From contig CATPAO010000216.1 of the NCBI GenBank assembly GCA_955652025.1, positions 1 through 18,677 on the forward strand: 18,677 nt of DNA, written 5' to 3'. The position numbers and the translations under genes were made by a program. The DNA is from Casimicrobiaceae bacterium (GTDB lineage Bacteria > Pseudomonadota > Gammaproteobacteria > Burkholderiales > Casimicrobiaceae). Shown here one piece after another: positions 6,597 through 14,394 of this stretch. How positions within the stretch are numbered: position 1 is the first letter of the stretch; each line of letters opens with the position of its first letter. The notes under the pieces are model-generated. The model ran no database searches. It saw only the letters and a program-made list of their open reading frames with translations, and had not been told where the DNA came from.

Positions 6597-7619
6597 GTGG
6601 GCCCCGACCGCCATTCGCTGGTTGCGCTGCCGGCGGTCATCGCCGGCGCGGCGCTTAACGCGGTCGATGCGCCGATGCGCGTGGTCCAGCGCTTCCTCGG
6701 CGTGCCGCGCATCGCCTGGATGTTCGTCGCCCCGAATCTCGCAATTCTCGGCTTGTTCACCTTCCTGCCGATCGTCATCAACTTCTATTTCGCGTTCACC
6801 GGCGGCGTTCAGCTCTACCCGTCGCAGCGTCCCTTCGCCGGCCTGGACAACCTCGAAACGCTGTTCGAATGCGAGAACTATCTCGACCCGTCCACGTGCC
6901 GCAAGGACCTTTTCTGGCGCGCGATCTTCAACACCGGCAAGTTCGCGGTACTGCAGGTCGGATTGATGGTGGCGCTCGCGCTCATCACCGCACTGGTGCT
7001 CAATCGCAAGATCCTGGGACGTGGATTCTTCCGCGGTGTGTTCTTCTATCCGGTATTGCTGTCGCCGGTCGTGGTCGCTCTGATCTGGAAATGGGTGCTG
7101 CAACGCGAGGGCGTGCTGAACGCGCTGCTGACCGGTGCCGGCGCTTCGCCCGTCGGATGGTTATCGGAGGCAAGCTGGGCGTTCTTCTGGTGCGTATTCG
7201 TGAGCATCTGGGCGCACATGGGCTTTTACACTCTGATACTGCTCGCCGGACTGCAGGCAATTCCCGCCGACGTGTACGAGGCGGCGGAGATGGACGGCGC
7301 GTCGCCGTGGCGCCGGTTTTCGCGCATCACGCTGCCGCTACTGATGCCGAATCTCATCGTTGTGCTCGTGCTCGGGCTGATCCGTGCGGTGCAGGTCTTC
7401 GACGAAGTCTTCGTTCTGACCGGCGGCGGGCCGGGCTCCGCGACGACCTTCATCGTTCAGTTCATCTACCAGACCGGCTTCGCCGAGTCGATCCACCAAT
7501 ATGGGCTCGCCGCCGCCGCGTCGTTGGTCCTCGCGCTATCGCTGCTGGTGCTTACGCTGGTGCAGCTCCGTCTGACACGCAAGAACCTCGCAGGCGCCGG
7601 CGGGCGGGACGATGGCTAG
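6597..7619 (+). CDS. Sugar ABC transporter permease 1 (MalF/UgpA type)
   Basis: The 340-residue inner-membrane permease forms the translocation channel with the next gene product. About six hydrophobic segments are visible, starting at residue 40 (IAWMFVAPNLAILGLFTFL). The cytoplasmic coupling loop that contacts the ATPase is intact at residues 228-247: EAAEMDGASPWRRFSRITLP, with the conserved Gly234. The short periplasmic loop after helix 1 holds two cysteines (ECENYLDPSTC) that could pair. The start is uncertain: GTG 6597 is the first candidate, 33 bases after the previous stop, but ATG 6675 (MRVVQRFLGVPR) would give a more usual N-terminus. Neither has a clear ribosome binding site. The 3' end overlaps the next gene by eight bases, implying translational coupling. 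Confidence 0.9.
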   Translation: MGPDRHSLVALPAVIAGAALNAVDAPMRVVQRFLGVPRIAWMFVAPNLAILGLFTFLPIVINFYFAFTGGVQLYPSQRPFAGLDNLETLFECENYLDPSTCRKDLFWRAIFNTGKFAVLQVGLMVALALITALVLNRKILGRGFFRGVFFYPVLLSPVVVALIWKWVLQREGVLNALLTGAGASPVGWLSEASWAFFWCVFVSIWAHMGFYTLILLAGLQAIPADVYEAAEMDGASPWRRFSRITLPLLMPNLIVVLVLGLIRAVQVFDEVFVLTGGGPGSATTFIVQFIYQTGFAESIHQYGLAAAASLVLALSLLVLTLVQLRLTRKNLAGAGGRDDG

Positions 7620-8664
7620 TCTCGCCGGCACGTTGTTCGCGCGCCGCGGCCGCGGTCGAGCCGATTGGACCGATTGGGTCTCTTATGCCTACCTGGCGCT
7701 CGGTCTGGTGCTCATGTTCGGTCCGGTGCTGTGGCTCTTGCTGTCGTCGTTCAAGAGTGCAGCGGCGTTGAACGAGTTTCCGCCGCAGCTCCTGCCGTAC
7801 GGCCAGAGATCCGTTACGGTCGCCGGCCACGAGAATCCGTTGCCGGTATTTCGCGTGGCACTCCCCGACGGCACGACGCGCGAGCTGGCGGAGGTGCGAC
7901 GTATCGGCATCCAGGCTACATTGGTAGACCCCACCGCGCCGGAACAGGAGATCAAGGTCAATATCCGCGACCGCAAGCCAGTGCGTGAATTTCGCCTCGC
8001 AACGGAGAATTACACCGAGATATTCGGCAAATTCTCGTTCGGCACGTACTTGTGGAACAGCGTGTTCATCACTGTGATTGCCACGCTGATCACGCTGCTA
8101 TTCAACGCGATGGCGGCATTCGCGCTCTCCAAATACCGATTCGCCGGGCGCGACGCCGTGTTTTTGTTGATCATCTCGACGCTGATGATCCCGCCGACGA
8201 TCATCCTGGTTCCCAACTTCCTGGTCGTATCGGAGCTCGGGCTTCTGAACAGCCTGTGGGGAGTGATCTGGCCGGCAGTGGCGACGCCCACGGGCGTGTT
8301 CCTGCTTCGCCAATACATGTTGACGATTCCCGACGAGCTGATCGACGCCGCTCGCATGGATCACGCGAGCGAGTGGCGGATTTTCTGGCGCATCGTGCTG
8401 CCGCTTTCCGCGCCGGCGCTGGCCGTGCTCGCCATCTTCTCGGTGATGTGGCGCTGGAACGACTTCCTGTGGCCGCTGATCGTGCTGTCGCGAACGGAAA
8501 AGTTCACGCTCCAACTCGCGCTTAACGCATTCCAGGGTGAGCTCACCACACAGTGGCATTATCTGCTCGCGATGACGGTGATCACGCTCTTGCCAGTGAC
8601 GCTCGTCTTCGCGTTCCTCCAACGACACATCACGACCGGCATTGCGTCGGCCGGCGTCAAGTAG
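7612..8664 (+). CDS. Sugar ABC transporter permease 2 (MalG/LacG type) with a periplasmic insertion
   Basis: The 350-residue partner permease has a first membrane helix at 24-45 and the remaining five from about 148 onward. Between them lies an insert of about 90 residues (55-145), much longer than the short loop usual in MalG proteins. It is rich in strand-like segments (ATLVDPTAPEQEIKVNIRD) and faces the periplasm. Extended loops at this place occur in AglG-like permeases, so a role in docking the binding protein is likely. The EAA coupling loop (245-264) reads DAARMDHASEWRIFWRIVLP. The usually conserved glycine is histidine here (His251), which is an odd point in an otherwise sound gene. 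ATG 7612 overlaps the stop of the upstream permease; the ATPase gene follows after 15 bases. Confidence 0.9.
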   Translation: MASLAGTLFARRGRGRADWTDWVSYAYLALGLVLMFGPVLWLLLSSFKSAAALNEFPPQLLPYGQRSVTVAGHENPLPVFRVALPDGTTRELAEVRRIGIQATLVDPTAPEQEIKVNIRDRKPVREFRLATENYTEIFGKFSFGTYLWNSVFITVIATLITLLFNAMAAFALSKYRFAGRDAVFLLIISTLMIPPTIILVPNFLVVSELGLLNSLWGVIWPAVATPTGVFLLRQYMLTIPDELIDAARMDHASEWRIFWRIVLPLSAPALAVLAIFSVMWRWNDFLWPLIVLSRTEKFTLQLALNAFQGELTTQWHYLLAMTVITLLPVTLVFAFLQRHITTGIASAGVK

Positions 8665-8679
8665 CGGACGATTGCGCCG

Positions 8680-9792
8680 ATGGCTTCGCTGCAACTAAAA
8701 GGCGTTGCAAAGCGGTACGGTGCGACTACCGTGATTCACGATATCGACCTCGTGGTCAACGATGGCGAGTTCGTCGTCTTCGTCGGCCCCTCGGGATGCG
8801 GGAAGTCGACGCTGCTCAGGATGATCGCCGGCCTGGAAGCGGTGAGCGACGGCGAGGTCGCCATCGATGGCAAGCGCGTCAACGACGTCTCCGCGGCGCA
8901 GCGCGGCCTCGCGATGGTGTTCCAATCTTATGCGCTCTATCCGCACATGACCGTGTACCAGAACCTGGCGTTCGGGCTGGAGAATCTGGGGATGCCGCGA
9001 GTGCAAATCGACGCCAAGGTGCAGGAAGCGGCGCGAATGCTGCGCCTCGACGCGCTGCTCGCGCGCCGGCCGACGCAGCTCTCCGGTGGACAGCGCCAGC
9101 GTGTGGCGATCGGGCGCGCGATCGTGCGCGATCCGACGATCTTCCTGTTCGACGAGCCGCTGTCGAATCTCGATGCCGAATTGCGGGTGCAGATGCGCGC
9201 CGAGATCACCGCGCTGCACCGGAAGCTCGGGACCACGATGATCTACGTGACGCACGACCAGGTGGAGGCGATGACGATGGCCGACCGTATCGTGGTGCTC
9301 CGCGGTGGTCGCGTCGAGCAGATCGGCACGCCGCTCGAGCTCTACAATCACCCAGCGAACCGCTTTGTCGCAGGATTCATCGGCTCGCCGCAGATGAATT
9401 TCCTGACCGGACGCATCGTCGCGACGGGTGACGACGGCGTCCGGGTCGCGCTCGACGCGATGCCGGACGCTGCCGCGAACCAGGCGTTGCCGTTGCGACG
9501 CGCTGCGGCCTCGGCGCAACAGCAGGTGGCGCTCGGCATCCGGCCCGAGCATGTGAGGCTCGGCAGCACACCGGATTCGTCGTTGCCACTTTCTGCGACG
9601 GTCGACCGCATCGAACAGCTCGGCGGCGCCAGCTTTCTATACTGCTCGCTCGTGAGCGGAGAACGCGTGACGGTGCATGTGGCTGGACAGGTTCAGCATG
9701 TCATTGGAGAAGAGGTGACGGTCAGCTTGCCCGTCGCCGATACCCACCTCTTCGACACCGCGAAAGGCGAGGCGGCGTTCGCGCGCCGATAG
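8680..9792 (+). CDS. Sugar ABC transporter ATPase (MalK/UgpC/MsmX type)
   Basis: The 370-residue cytoplasmic ATPase powers the two permeases. All nucleotide-binding motifs are intact: Walker A GPSGCGKST (36-44), Q-loop Gln82, signature LSGGQRQR (134-141), Walker B with Asp158-Glu159, D-loop SNLD (162-165) and switch His192. Residues after about 235 form the beta-barrel (TOBE/MalK regulatory) domain, with GIRPEHVRLG as its landmark. MalK-like proteins of this length often carry such a domain for contact with regulators or for sugar specificity. The ribosome binding site is weak, so expression is probably coupled to the upstream genes. The gene stops one base before the alpha-glucosidase start. 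Assignment to the CUT1 group is secure; which sugar is carried follows only from the neighbours. Confidence 0.95.
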   Translation: MASLQLKGVAKRYGATTVIHDIDLVVNDGEFVVFVGPSGCGKSTLLRMIAGLEAVSDGEVAIDGKRVNDVSAAQRGLAMVFQSYALYPHMTVYQNLAFGLENLGMPRVQIDAKVQEAARMLRLDALLARRPTQLSGGQRQRVAIGRAIVRDPTIFLFDEPLSNLDAELRVQMRAEITALHRKLGTTMIYVTHDQVEAMTMADRIVVLRGGRVEQIGTPLELYNHPANRFVAGFIGSPQMNFLTGRIVATGDDGVRVALDAMPDAAANQALPLRRAAASAQQQVALGIRPEHVRLGSTPDSSLPLSATVDRIEQLGGASFLYCSLVSGERVTVHVAGQVQHVIGEEVTVSLPVADTHLFDTAKGEAAFARR

Positions 9793-9793
9793 C

Positions 9794-12157
9794 ATGCGGC
9801 CGCTGGTCGACGCCAAGTTCGCCGGACGATCGGCCGCGTCGCTTCGATTCGATTTCGACGCCGGTTGGCAGTGCCGTGTGTTCGCTTTGGCCGACGACCT
9901 CGTCCGAGTATTGTTCCTGCGTGACGAGACGCTGAAAGAACCCCGCACTTGGATGGTGGCGCCGGCGGGTGTCGACGTGCCGTGGGAGGGTCGCGATCGC
10001 CTCGACGTCAGCGCGTTACCGCGCCCGGATTTTACCGTCGTCACTCGTGATGGCGAAGTCACGCTTGCGACGGCGGCGCTCTCGCTCGCCGTGCGGCTCA
10101 AGCCATTCGGCCTGCGCTGGGAGAGTGGCGGGAAGACGTTCTCGGCGGATCGGGGGAGCTACGCTTACCAATGGAGCGAGCGCAATGGCATCGTCCGCCA
10201 CTACATGGCCCGGGCGTTGAGCGACCGGTTCTTCGGGCTCGGCGACAAGACGGGGCCACTCGACAAGCACGGCCGCCGCCTGCGCACGCTTGCGGTCGAC
10301 GCGCTCGGCTACAACGGCGAAACGTCGGACCCGTTATACAAGCATTGGCCCTTCCTGCTCGGCCGCGACGGTGATTCGGGAACCGCGTATGGACTCTTCT
10401 ACGACACGCTCGCTCCAACCACCTTCGATCTCGGTTGCGAGTACGACAATTATCATGGCTTCTACCGCTACGCGGAGATCGACGACGGCGATCTAGACTA
10501 TTACCTTTTCGTTGGACCGCGCATCCGCGACGTCGTGCCCAAGTTCACCCAGCTCACAGGTCGCATGGCGTTCGGCCCGCGCTGGAGCCTGGGGTACGCG
10601 AACACGGCAATGAGCCTGACCGATGCGCCCGACGCACAGGCGCGACTGGCGGAATTCGCCGACCGGCTCACCGAGCACGATATTCCGCTATCTGCGTTTC
10701 ACTTCGGCTCCGGCTACACGAGCATCGGCAAGCGTCGATACGTGTTCACGTGGAACCGCAACAAGTTTCCCGATCCGCGCGCAGCGATCGAGAAGTTCAA
10801 GCGGCAGAATGCGCGCGTCGTGGTCAACCTCAAGCCCTGCCTGCTCGATGACCACCCGGCCTACTCGGAGGTCGCGACGCAAGGCGCGTTCGTCAACGAC
10901 GGGAAGACCGGTCAGCCGTGCGTCGGGCAATTTTGGGACGGCAACGGCGCACACATCGACTTCACGCATCCCGAAGGTGTCCGCTGGTGGCAGGATAACC
11001 TGCACCGCCAGGTGCTGGACTATGGCATCGACGCCGGCTGGAACGACAACAACGAATACGAAATCTGGGACGACTTCGGCGCCTCGCACGGCTTCGGCAG
11101 GCCGCTACCCATCGAACGCTCGCGGCCGTTGCATGCCCTTTTGATGACGCGCGCGACCGCCGAAGCCCAGGCGGCCCACCGTCCCGACGAGCGTGTCTAT
11201 ACGGTGACGCGCGCGGGTCCTCCGGGGATCCAGCGCTATGCGCAGACCTGGTCGGGCGACAACACGACGAGCTGGCACACGCTGCGCTGGAATATTCGGA
11301 TGGGCTTGACGATGAGCCTGTCGGGCCTGTTCAACACCGGTCACGATGTGGGTGGATTCTACGGTCCGGTACCGGATCCGGAACTCCTCGTGCGATGGGT
11401 CCAGAACGGTGTGTTCAGTCCGCGCTTCATCATGAACTCCTGGAAGGCGGGCGGCGAGACCAATACGCCGTGGCTGCACCCGGAGGCGCTGCCGGCGATT
11501 CGCGACGCAATCCGCTTCCGTTATCTTCTGATGCCTTACTTGTATACGCTGTACCGGCGTGCCGCCGAGAACGGCGAGCCGATGCTGCGGCCGTTGTTCT
11601 ACGAGTTCGACGACGATCCGCGCGCGTTTGCCGATTGCGACGACTTCATGCTCGGGCCGTACCTGCTGGTCGCGAACGTGCTCGATCCGGGGCAGCGCGA
11701 GCGGCGCGTCTATCTGCCGCGCGGCGTCGAGGGTTGGTACGACTTTCACACCGGCGCCTACCATCGACCGGGCGCCGAAATCGTCGTGGAGGCTCCACTC
11801 AACCATATACCGTTATTTGCGCCCGCGGGCGCTCTGATCCCGATGACCCGCGGCGATGATTTTGGCCGTCTCCACGACGAGCCCTCGCGGCACTTACGCG
11901 TGTTTCCGGCACAGGGAACGTCGAATCCGACCTTTCAGCTTTACGAGGACGATGGGATCAGCCCCGGCTACCGCGATGGCGACTATGCCGAAGTGCGGTT
12001 CGATCTAAAGACTTCGTCGACGGCGATCGTGCTCGAAGCGTACGTGATGGGACGCTTCGCGCTTCCCTACCGCGAGATCACCGTGGAGTTGCCGGCAAAC
12101 GAGCGACGACCGTTGACGCTCCACGGCGAAGGGGTTGCGTTGGCCGCGCTCCCTTAG
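9794..12157 (+). CDS. Glycoside hydrolase family 31 alpha-glucosidase, cytoplasmic
   Basis: The 787-residue enzyme hydrolyses terminal alpha-linked glucose (or possibly xylose) from imported oligosaccharides. No signal peptide is present, consistent with action in the cytoplasm after uptake. The first ~230 residues are the GH31 N-terminal beta-sandwich, followed by the TIM barrel. The catalytic nucleophile is Asp418 in DAGWNDNNEYEIWDD, a match to the family signature W-x-D-M/N-N-E. The acid/base is Asp489 in TWSGDNTTSW. The C-terminal beta domains include LYEDDGISPGYRDGDYAEV (DUF5110-like). Start ATG 9794 lies one base after the ATPase stop, so translation is coupled. It is the last gene of the operon. 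The subfamily (maltase, isomaltase, trehalose-analogue or sulfoquinovosidase) cannot be fixed; NNEY instead of the common MNEP is a small deviation that may affect specificity. Confidence 0.92.
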   Translation: MRPLVDAKFAGRSAASLRFDFDAGWQCRVFALADDLVRVLFLRDETLKEPRTWMVAPAGVDVPWEGRDRLDVSALPRPDFTVVTRDGEVTLATAALSLAVRLKPFGLRWESGGKTFSADRGSYAYQWSERNGIVRHYMARALSDRFFGLGDKTGPLDKHGRRLRTLAVDALGYNGETSDPLYKHWPFLLGRDGDSGTAYGLFYDTLAPTTFDLGCEYDNYHGFYRYAEIDDGDLDYYLFVGPRIRDVVPKFTQLTGRMAFGPRWSLGYANTAMSLTDAPDAQARLAEFADRLTEHDIPLSAFHFGSGYTSIGKRRYVFTWNRNKFPDPRAAIEKFKRQNARVVVNLKPCLLDDHPAYSEVATQGAFVNDGKTGQPCVGQFWDGNGAHIDFTHPEGVRWWQDNLHRQVLDYGIDAGWNDNNEYEIWDDFGASHGFGRPLPIERSRPLHALLMTRATAEAQAAHRPDERVYTVTRAGPPGIQRYAQTWSGDNTTSWHTLRWNIRMGLTMSLSGLFNTGHDVGGFYGPVPDPELLVRWVQNGVFSPRFIMNSWKAGGETNTPWLHPEALPAIRDAIRFRYLLMPYLYTLYRRAAENGEPMLRPLFYEFDDDPRAFADCDDFMLGPYLLVANVLDPGQRERRVYLPRGVEGWYDFHTGAYHRPGAEIVVEAPLNHIPLFAPAGALIPMTRGDDFGRLHDEPSRHLRVFPAQGTSNPTFQLYEDDGISPGYRDGDYAEVRFDLKTSSTAIVLEAYVMGRFALPYREITVELPANERRPLTLHGEGVALAALP

Positions 12158-12253
12158 CGGGCGAGCGCTTTAGCCGTCGGAATCGTCCTAATCGTCGGGC
12201 CGAACGTCGCCGCAACCGGGTCGCGAAGCTGCCTGCGCGATAGCTGTCTGCGA

Positions 12254-12290
12254 GAAGAGCCCGACGACGCGTATCGTCTTCGGGCTCTTC
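12254..12290. terminator. Long stem-loop after the alpha-glucoside operon
   Basis: GAAGAGCCCGA (12254-12264) pairs perfectly with TCGGGCTCTTC (12280-12290). An inner ACGA/TCGT stem extends the hairpin towards the loop. It lies about 100 bases past the alpha-glucosidase stop. No T-run follows on either strand, so it may act as an mRNA-stabilising 3' end or with Rho rather than as a classic intrinsic terminator. Confidence 0.6.
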
Positions 12291-12301
12291 GATCAATTGC
12301 T

Positions 12302-12321
12302 ATCGCGTGCAATCGCGTGCA
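12302..12321. repeat. Tandem direct repeat of ten bases
   Basis: ATCGCGTGCA occurs twice head to tail at 12302-12311 and 12312-12321, between the operon-end stem-loop and the phosphoesterase relic. It could be a replication-slippage scar or a remnant of an insertion; two copies are too few to call more. Confidence 0.5.
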
Positions 12322-12333
12322 GTTTCCACTCGG

Positions 12334-12465
12334 TCAGTCGTCACCGCCCTGGTCGTCGCCGTCGTCAAACCTGAACAGATTCATCAGGTCGCCGATGGCG
12401 GGTCGATTGAGAGGAACATAAGGGTAGCTTGCCTCCGTTTGCCGCGCTGAATCTCTAGCACCAAT
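12334..12465 (-). pseudogene. Probable C-terminal remnant of a PF04185-type phosphoesterase
   Basis: The minus-strand frame ending at the TGA 12334-12336 reads IGARDSARQTEASYPYVPLN then RPAIGDLMNLFRFDDGDD. The ARD...PYVP.N.PAIGDLM.LF.F pattern resembles the extreme C-terminus of the acid phosphatase/phospholipase C family as I remember it. Nothing upstream on the minus strand (to 12540) continues the family, so only about 40 residues remain. The acidic, Gly/Asp-rich end (DDGDDQGGDD) is unusual. It may relate to the N-terminal scrap of the same family at 2243-2422. This is pattern recognition without an alignment. Confidence 0.4.
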
Positions 12466-12693
12466 CGATCGGTGATGCCGATGAGCAGACGCGCACGATC
12501 TTCTGCGTAGAGGATGCACCGTACGACACGCAGGCACTGGGCGCAGGCTTCGTGTGCGCGTCGCTCGGCGTGCTCCTACTTGTCACCGGTGGCGGTTGAC
12601 GACATGCGCGCGGGCGCTCGATATGTTGCGATTAACGATGCCGAGCCCATCGAACTCGTATCGAAGCGTCGGGAGCCGCGGCCCCGAGCGTTG

Positions 12694-13257
12694 ATGCCCC
12701 ATTGCATGATCGGACTGATGGCCGGTGCGATGGCCTGCTGGTCGCCGGTATCCTCGTGTGGCTCCGTCGACCAGCGCGACATTTTGGTTGTGGTCAAGGT
12801 ATCGGGTGACGTCGTCACGGTCGACGTAAACTTGCATGTTGCTGCCTCCCCTGAAGAAGTCTGGGACGTGCTGACGGACTTCGATCAAATGGCGCAAATT
12901 GTCACCAACCTGCAAGCAAGCAGGATTGTCAGCCGCTCAGCCAACATAGCCATCGTCGCCCAGGAGGGGAGAGCATCCTTCGGACTGCTCTCATTTTCAT
13001 TCGATACGTTACGCGAGGTCGAACTCAAGCCATTTGCGGAGATACGCGCACGTCTTATCGGCGGCAGCATGCACAAAATGGAAGGGACGACACGCCTTAT
13101 CGCAGAGGCAGTCGGAACCCGCATCGTGAGTCATGGCGAGTTCATCCCCAACGTTTGGGTCCCGCCAGTCGTTCGCCCTACCTTTATCGAAGCGGAGACG
13201 CGCAAACAATTCGGCGAGATGAGAGAAGAGATCATTCGAAGAAAGCGACGCGGATAG
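12694..13257 (+). CDS. Exported SRPBCC (START-like/polyketide-cyclase fold) protein
   Basis: From ATG 12694 the protein has 187 residues. The N-terminus (MIGLMAGAMACWSPVSSCGS) looks like an export signal with a possible lipobox VSSC at Cys22, although no Lys/Arg precedes it. The START-like domain follows: a first strand (VVTVDVNLHVAAS), the helix PEEVWDVLTDFDQMAQIV, then ASRIVSRSANIAIVAQEGRA and later strands, ending with the long helix ETRKQFGEMREEIIRRKRRG. This pattern fits exported SRPBCC proteins thought to bind hydrophobic ligands; no catalytic role is implied. The frame is open back to 12514, and ATG 12604 is an alternative start that would supply a basic n-region. No start has a good ribosome binding site. 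The gene converges on the DUF3562 gene with only five bases between the two stops. Confidence 0.7.
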   Translation: MPHCMIGLMAGAMACWSPVSSCGSVDQRDILVVVKVSGDVVTVDVNLHVAASPEEVWDVLTDFDQMAQIVTNLQASRIVSRSANIAIVAQEGRASFGLLSFSFDTLREVELKPFAEIRARLIGGSMHKMEGTTRLIAEAVGTRIVSHGEFIPNVWVPPVVRPTFIEAETRKQFGEMREEIIRRKRRG

Positions 13258-13262
13258 ACGAT

Positions 13263-13466
13263 TCAGGCGCGTCGGCGCGCCAATGCATCGCGAGTGCGTC
13301 GACAGGCGAACAGGACCAGGTAGTCAGTTACGCGCGCACCTGACTTCAGATGGGCATACTCGGCCTCAAAGACGCCCTTTACGATTGGTATGGGTTGGTG
13401 CGTCTCCTCAGCAAGAGCCGCAATCGCTCCGACATTGACCGCCGCTTCGTCGTTACTGTCGCGCAT
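13263..13466 (-). CDS. DUF3562 family small protein
   Basis: The short soluble protein contains AIAALAEETHQPIPIVKGVF, EAEYAHLKSGARVTDYLVLF and ACRRTRDALARR, the pattern of DUF3562 proteins found in many beta-proteobacteria. These are about 70-90 residues and of unknown function. ATG 13466 gives 67 residues beginning MRDSNDEA; an in-frame GTG at 13523 would add 19. Neither has a strong ribosome binding site. No signal peptide or membrane segment is present. The predicted structure is mostly helical, with a first helix recalling a winged-helix or antitoxin-like N-terminus, but that is only an impression. It is convergent with the SRPBCC gene. The family call comes from memory of the pattern. 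Confidence 0.65.
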   Translation of the reverse strand: MRDSNDEAAVNVGAIAALAEETHQPIPIVKGVFEAEYAHLKSGARVTDYLVLFACRRTRDALARRRA

Positions 13467-13634
13467 GGCAGATATTGCAACGCTCCGGTAAGTTGATTTC
13501 GTAAGGTCGCCATTTCGACCCACGCGCGAAACATTGCCGTCTCTCGGCGCCGCTCACCTCATTCGGCGTTCGACCTGAATCGTGCGCGTGAGTTTCCCGC
13601 GAAGGATTTCAATCCGTTTCACCCAGGCGTTCAT

Positions 13635-14111
13635 TCAAACGCTCGGCTTGAGCACCATGAGCGCCAGTCCGGCTAACGGTGTCAACAGCGCGGCGGCGCC
13701 CCAAATTTCCCAGCGAACGGCTAGCGCGTGGTATTGGGCGTACTCGAAGGATCCGGATTGGACCCCTGCCACGGCGAGTGCACGCAGCTGCCGCTGAAGC
13801 GGCGTCACACGGATCATGAAGATGAGCCCCGAGACAATGAAAAATATCAGGGTCCAGAGTATCCAGCCGGTTCGCAGGATTGGAAGGTTGCCATAGATTG
13901 CGGCAGCGACCCCGGTGACGATGATGACAACTACGCCTGGGACGGTGAAGAGACGGTCGCTCCGGATGATGCCTTCCATGGTATGGGCAAGGAGTCTGGG
14001 ATCGCGGGTCCGAGCGGCATGGGTGTGCCAGAAGAGGCCAGTAGCGATGTTGCCGATAAAAGCGATGACCGCCGCGATATGAAGAAGCTTGATGAGCAGA
14101 TACATATGCAT
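13635..14111 (-). CDS. DUF2269 family integral membrane protein
   Basis: The 158-residue protein has four hydrophobic segments at about residues 5-25 (LLIKLLHIAAVIAFIGNIAT), 55-75 (FTVPGVVVIIVTGVAAAIYG), 82-102 (GWILWTLIFFIVSGLIFMI) and 135-155. His11 in the first helix, and WHTHAARTRDP with a THAAR stretch after it, match the DUF2269 pattern of predicted inner-membrane proteins of unknown role. The loop EGIIRSDRLFTVPG is also typical. ATG 14111 is taken as the start, with GGGAAAG just upstream on the minus strand as a weak ribosome binding site; ATG 14105 is possible. No neighbouring gene suggests a function. Histidines in helices of this family have led to guesses of haem or metal binding, which this sequence does not settle. 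Confidence 0.8.
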   Translation of the reverse strand: MHMYLLIKLLHIAAVIAFIGNIATGLFWHTHAARTRDPRLLAHTMEGIIRSDRLFTVPGVVVIIVTGVAAAIYGNLPILRTGWILWTLIFFIVSGLIFMIRVTPLQRQLRALAVAGVQSGSFEYAQYHALAVRWEIWGAAALLTPLAGLALMVLKPSV

Positions 14112-14240
14112 GCTTTCCCGTTGAGTATCGAACCCGAGACTTCGGGGCCACTACCTCTCGAGCAACTCGATGGCTTGCTCCGGCGCCTAGGACGCGTGTG
14201 TGCCCAACGAATTAACCGGCCCAAGTTGAACGAATAGAAA

Positions 14241-14341
14241 GGACTTCCCCTACTCGATACGGCATCGACGTGCGACGATTGAAGTGGGTTGTCATGAATC
14301 GACACGAGAGGGGAAGTCATGGACAAGATTACTACCGTCGG
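14241..14341 (+). mobile_element. Remnant of an IS110-like element: leader plus first codons of the transposase
   Basis: ATG 14319 begins MDKITTVG, the usual opening of IS110/IS1111-family transposases, preceded by a strong ribosome binding site (GAGGGGAAG). The match ends abruptly near 14341, where unrelated sequence (an SRAP fragment) begins. The leader carries an inverted repeat, GACTTCCCCT (14242-14251) and AGGGGAAGTC (14309-14318), extended imperfectly inward. Its right arm includes the ribosome binding site. Only the left end of the element survives; no conserved DEDD catalytic region is present. Eight residues are a thin basis, so the family call is tentative. Confidence 0.4.
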
Positions 14342-14394
14342 GGGGCCACTACGCCCTGCTGTTCATTCTTGTGACAGCCGAGATCCTGCGCTCC

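Noticed and set aside
5757..7103. 448-residue minus-strand frame across the binding-protein and permease genes
   Set aside because: This is antisense to two well-supported genes and made of Arg/His/Asp-rich filler typical of shadow frames in GC-rich DNA.
14106..14237. 43-residue plus-strand frame ending QRINRPKLNE
   Set aside because: It overlaps the start of the DUF2269 gene on the other strand, has no ribosome binding site and no family match. It might be the tail of a decayed gene, but evidence is too thin to list.
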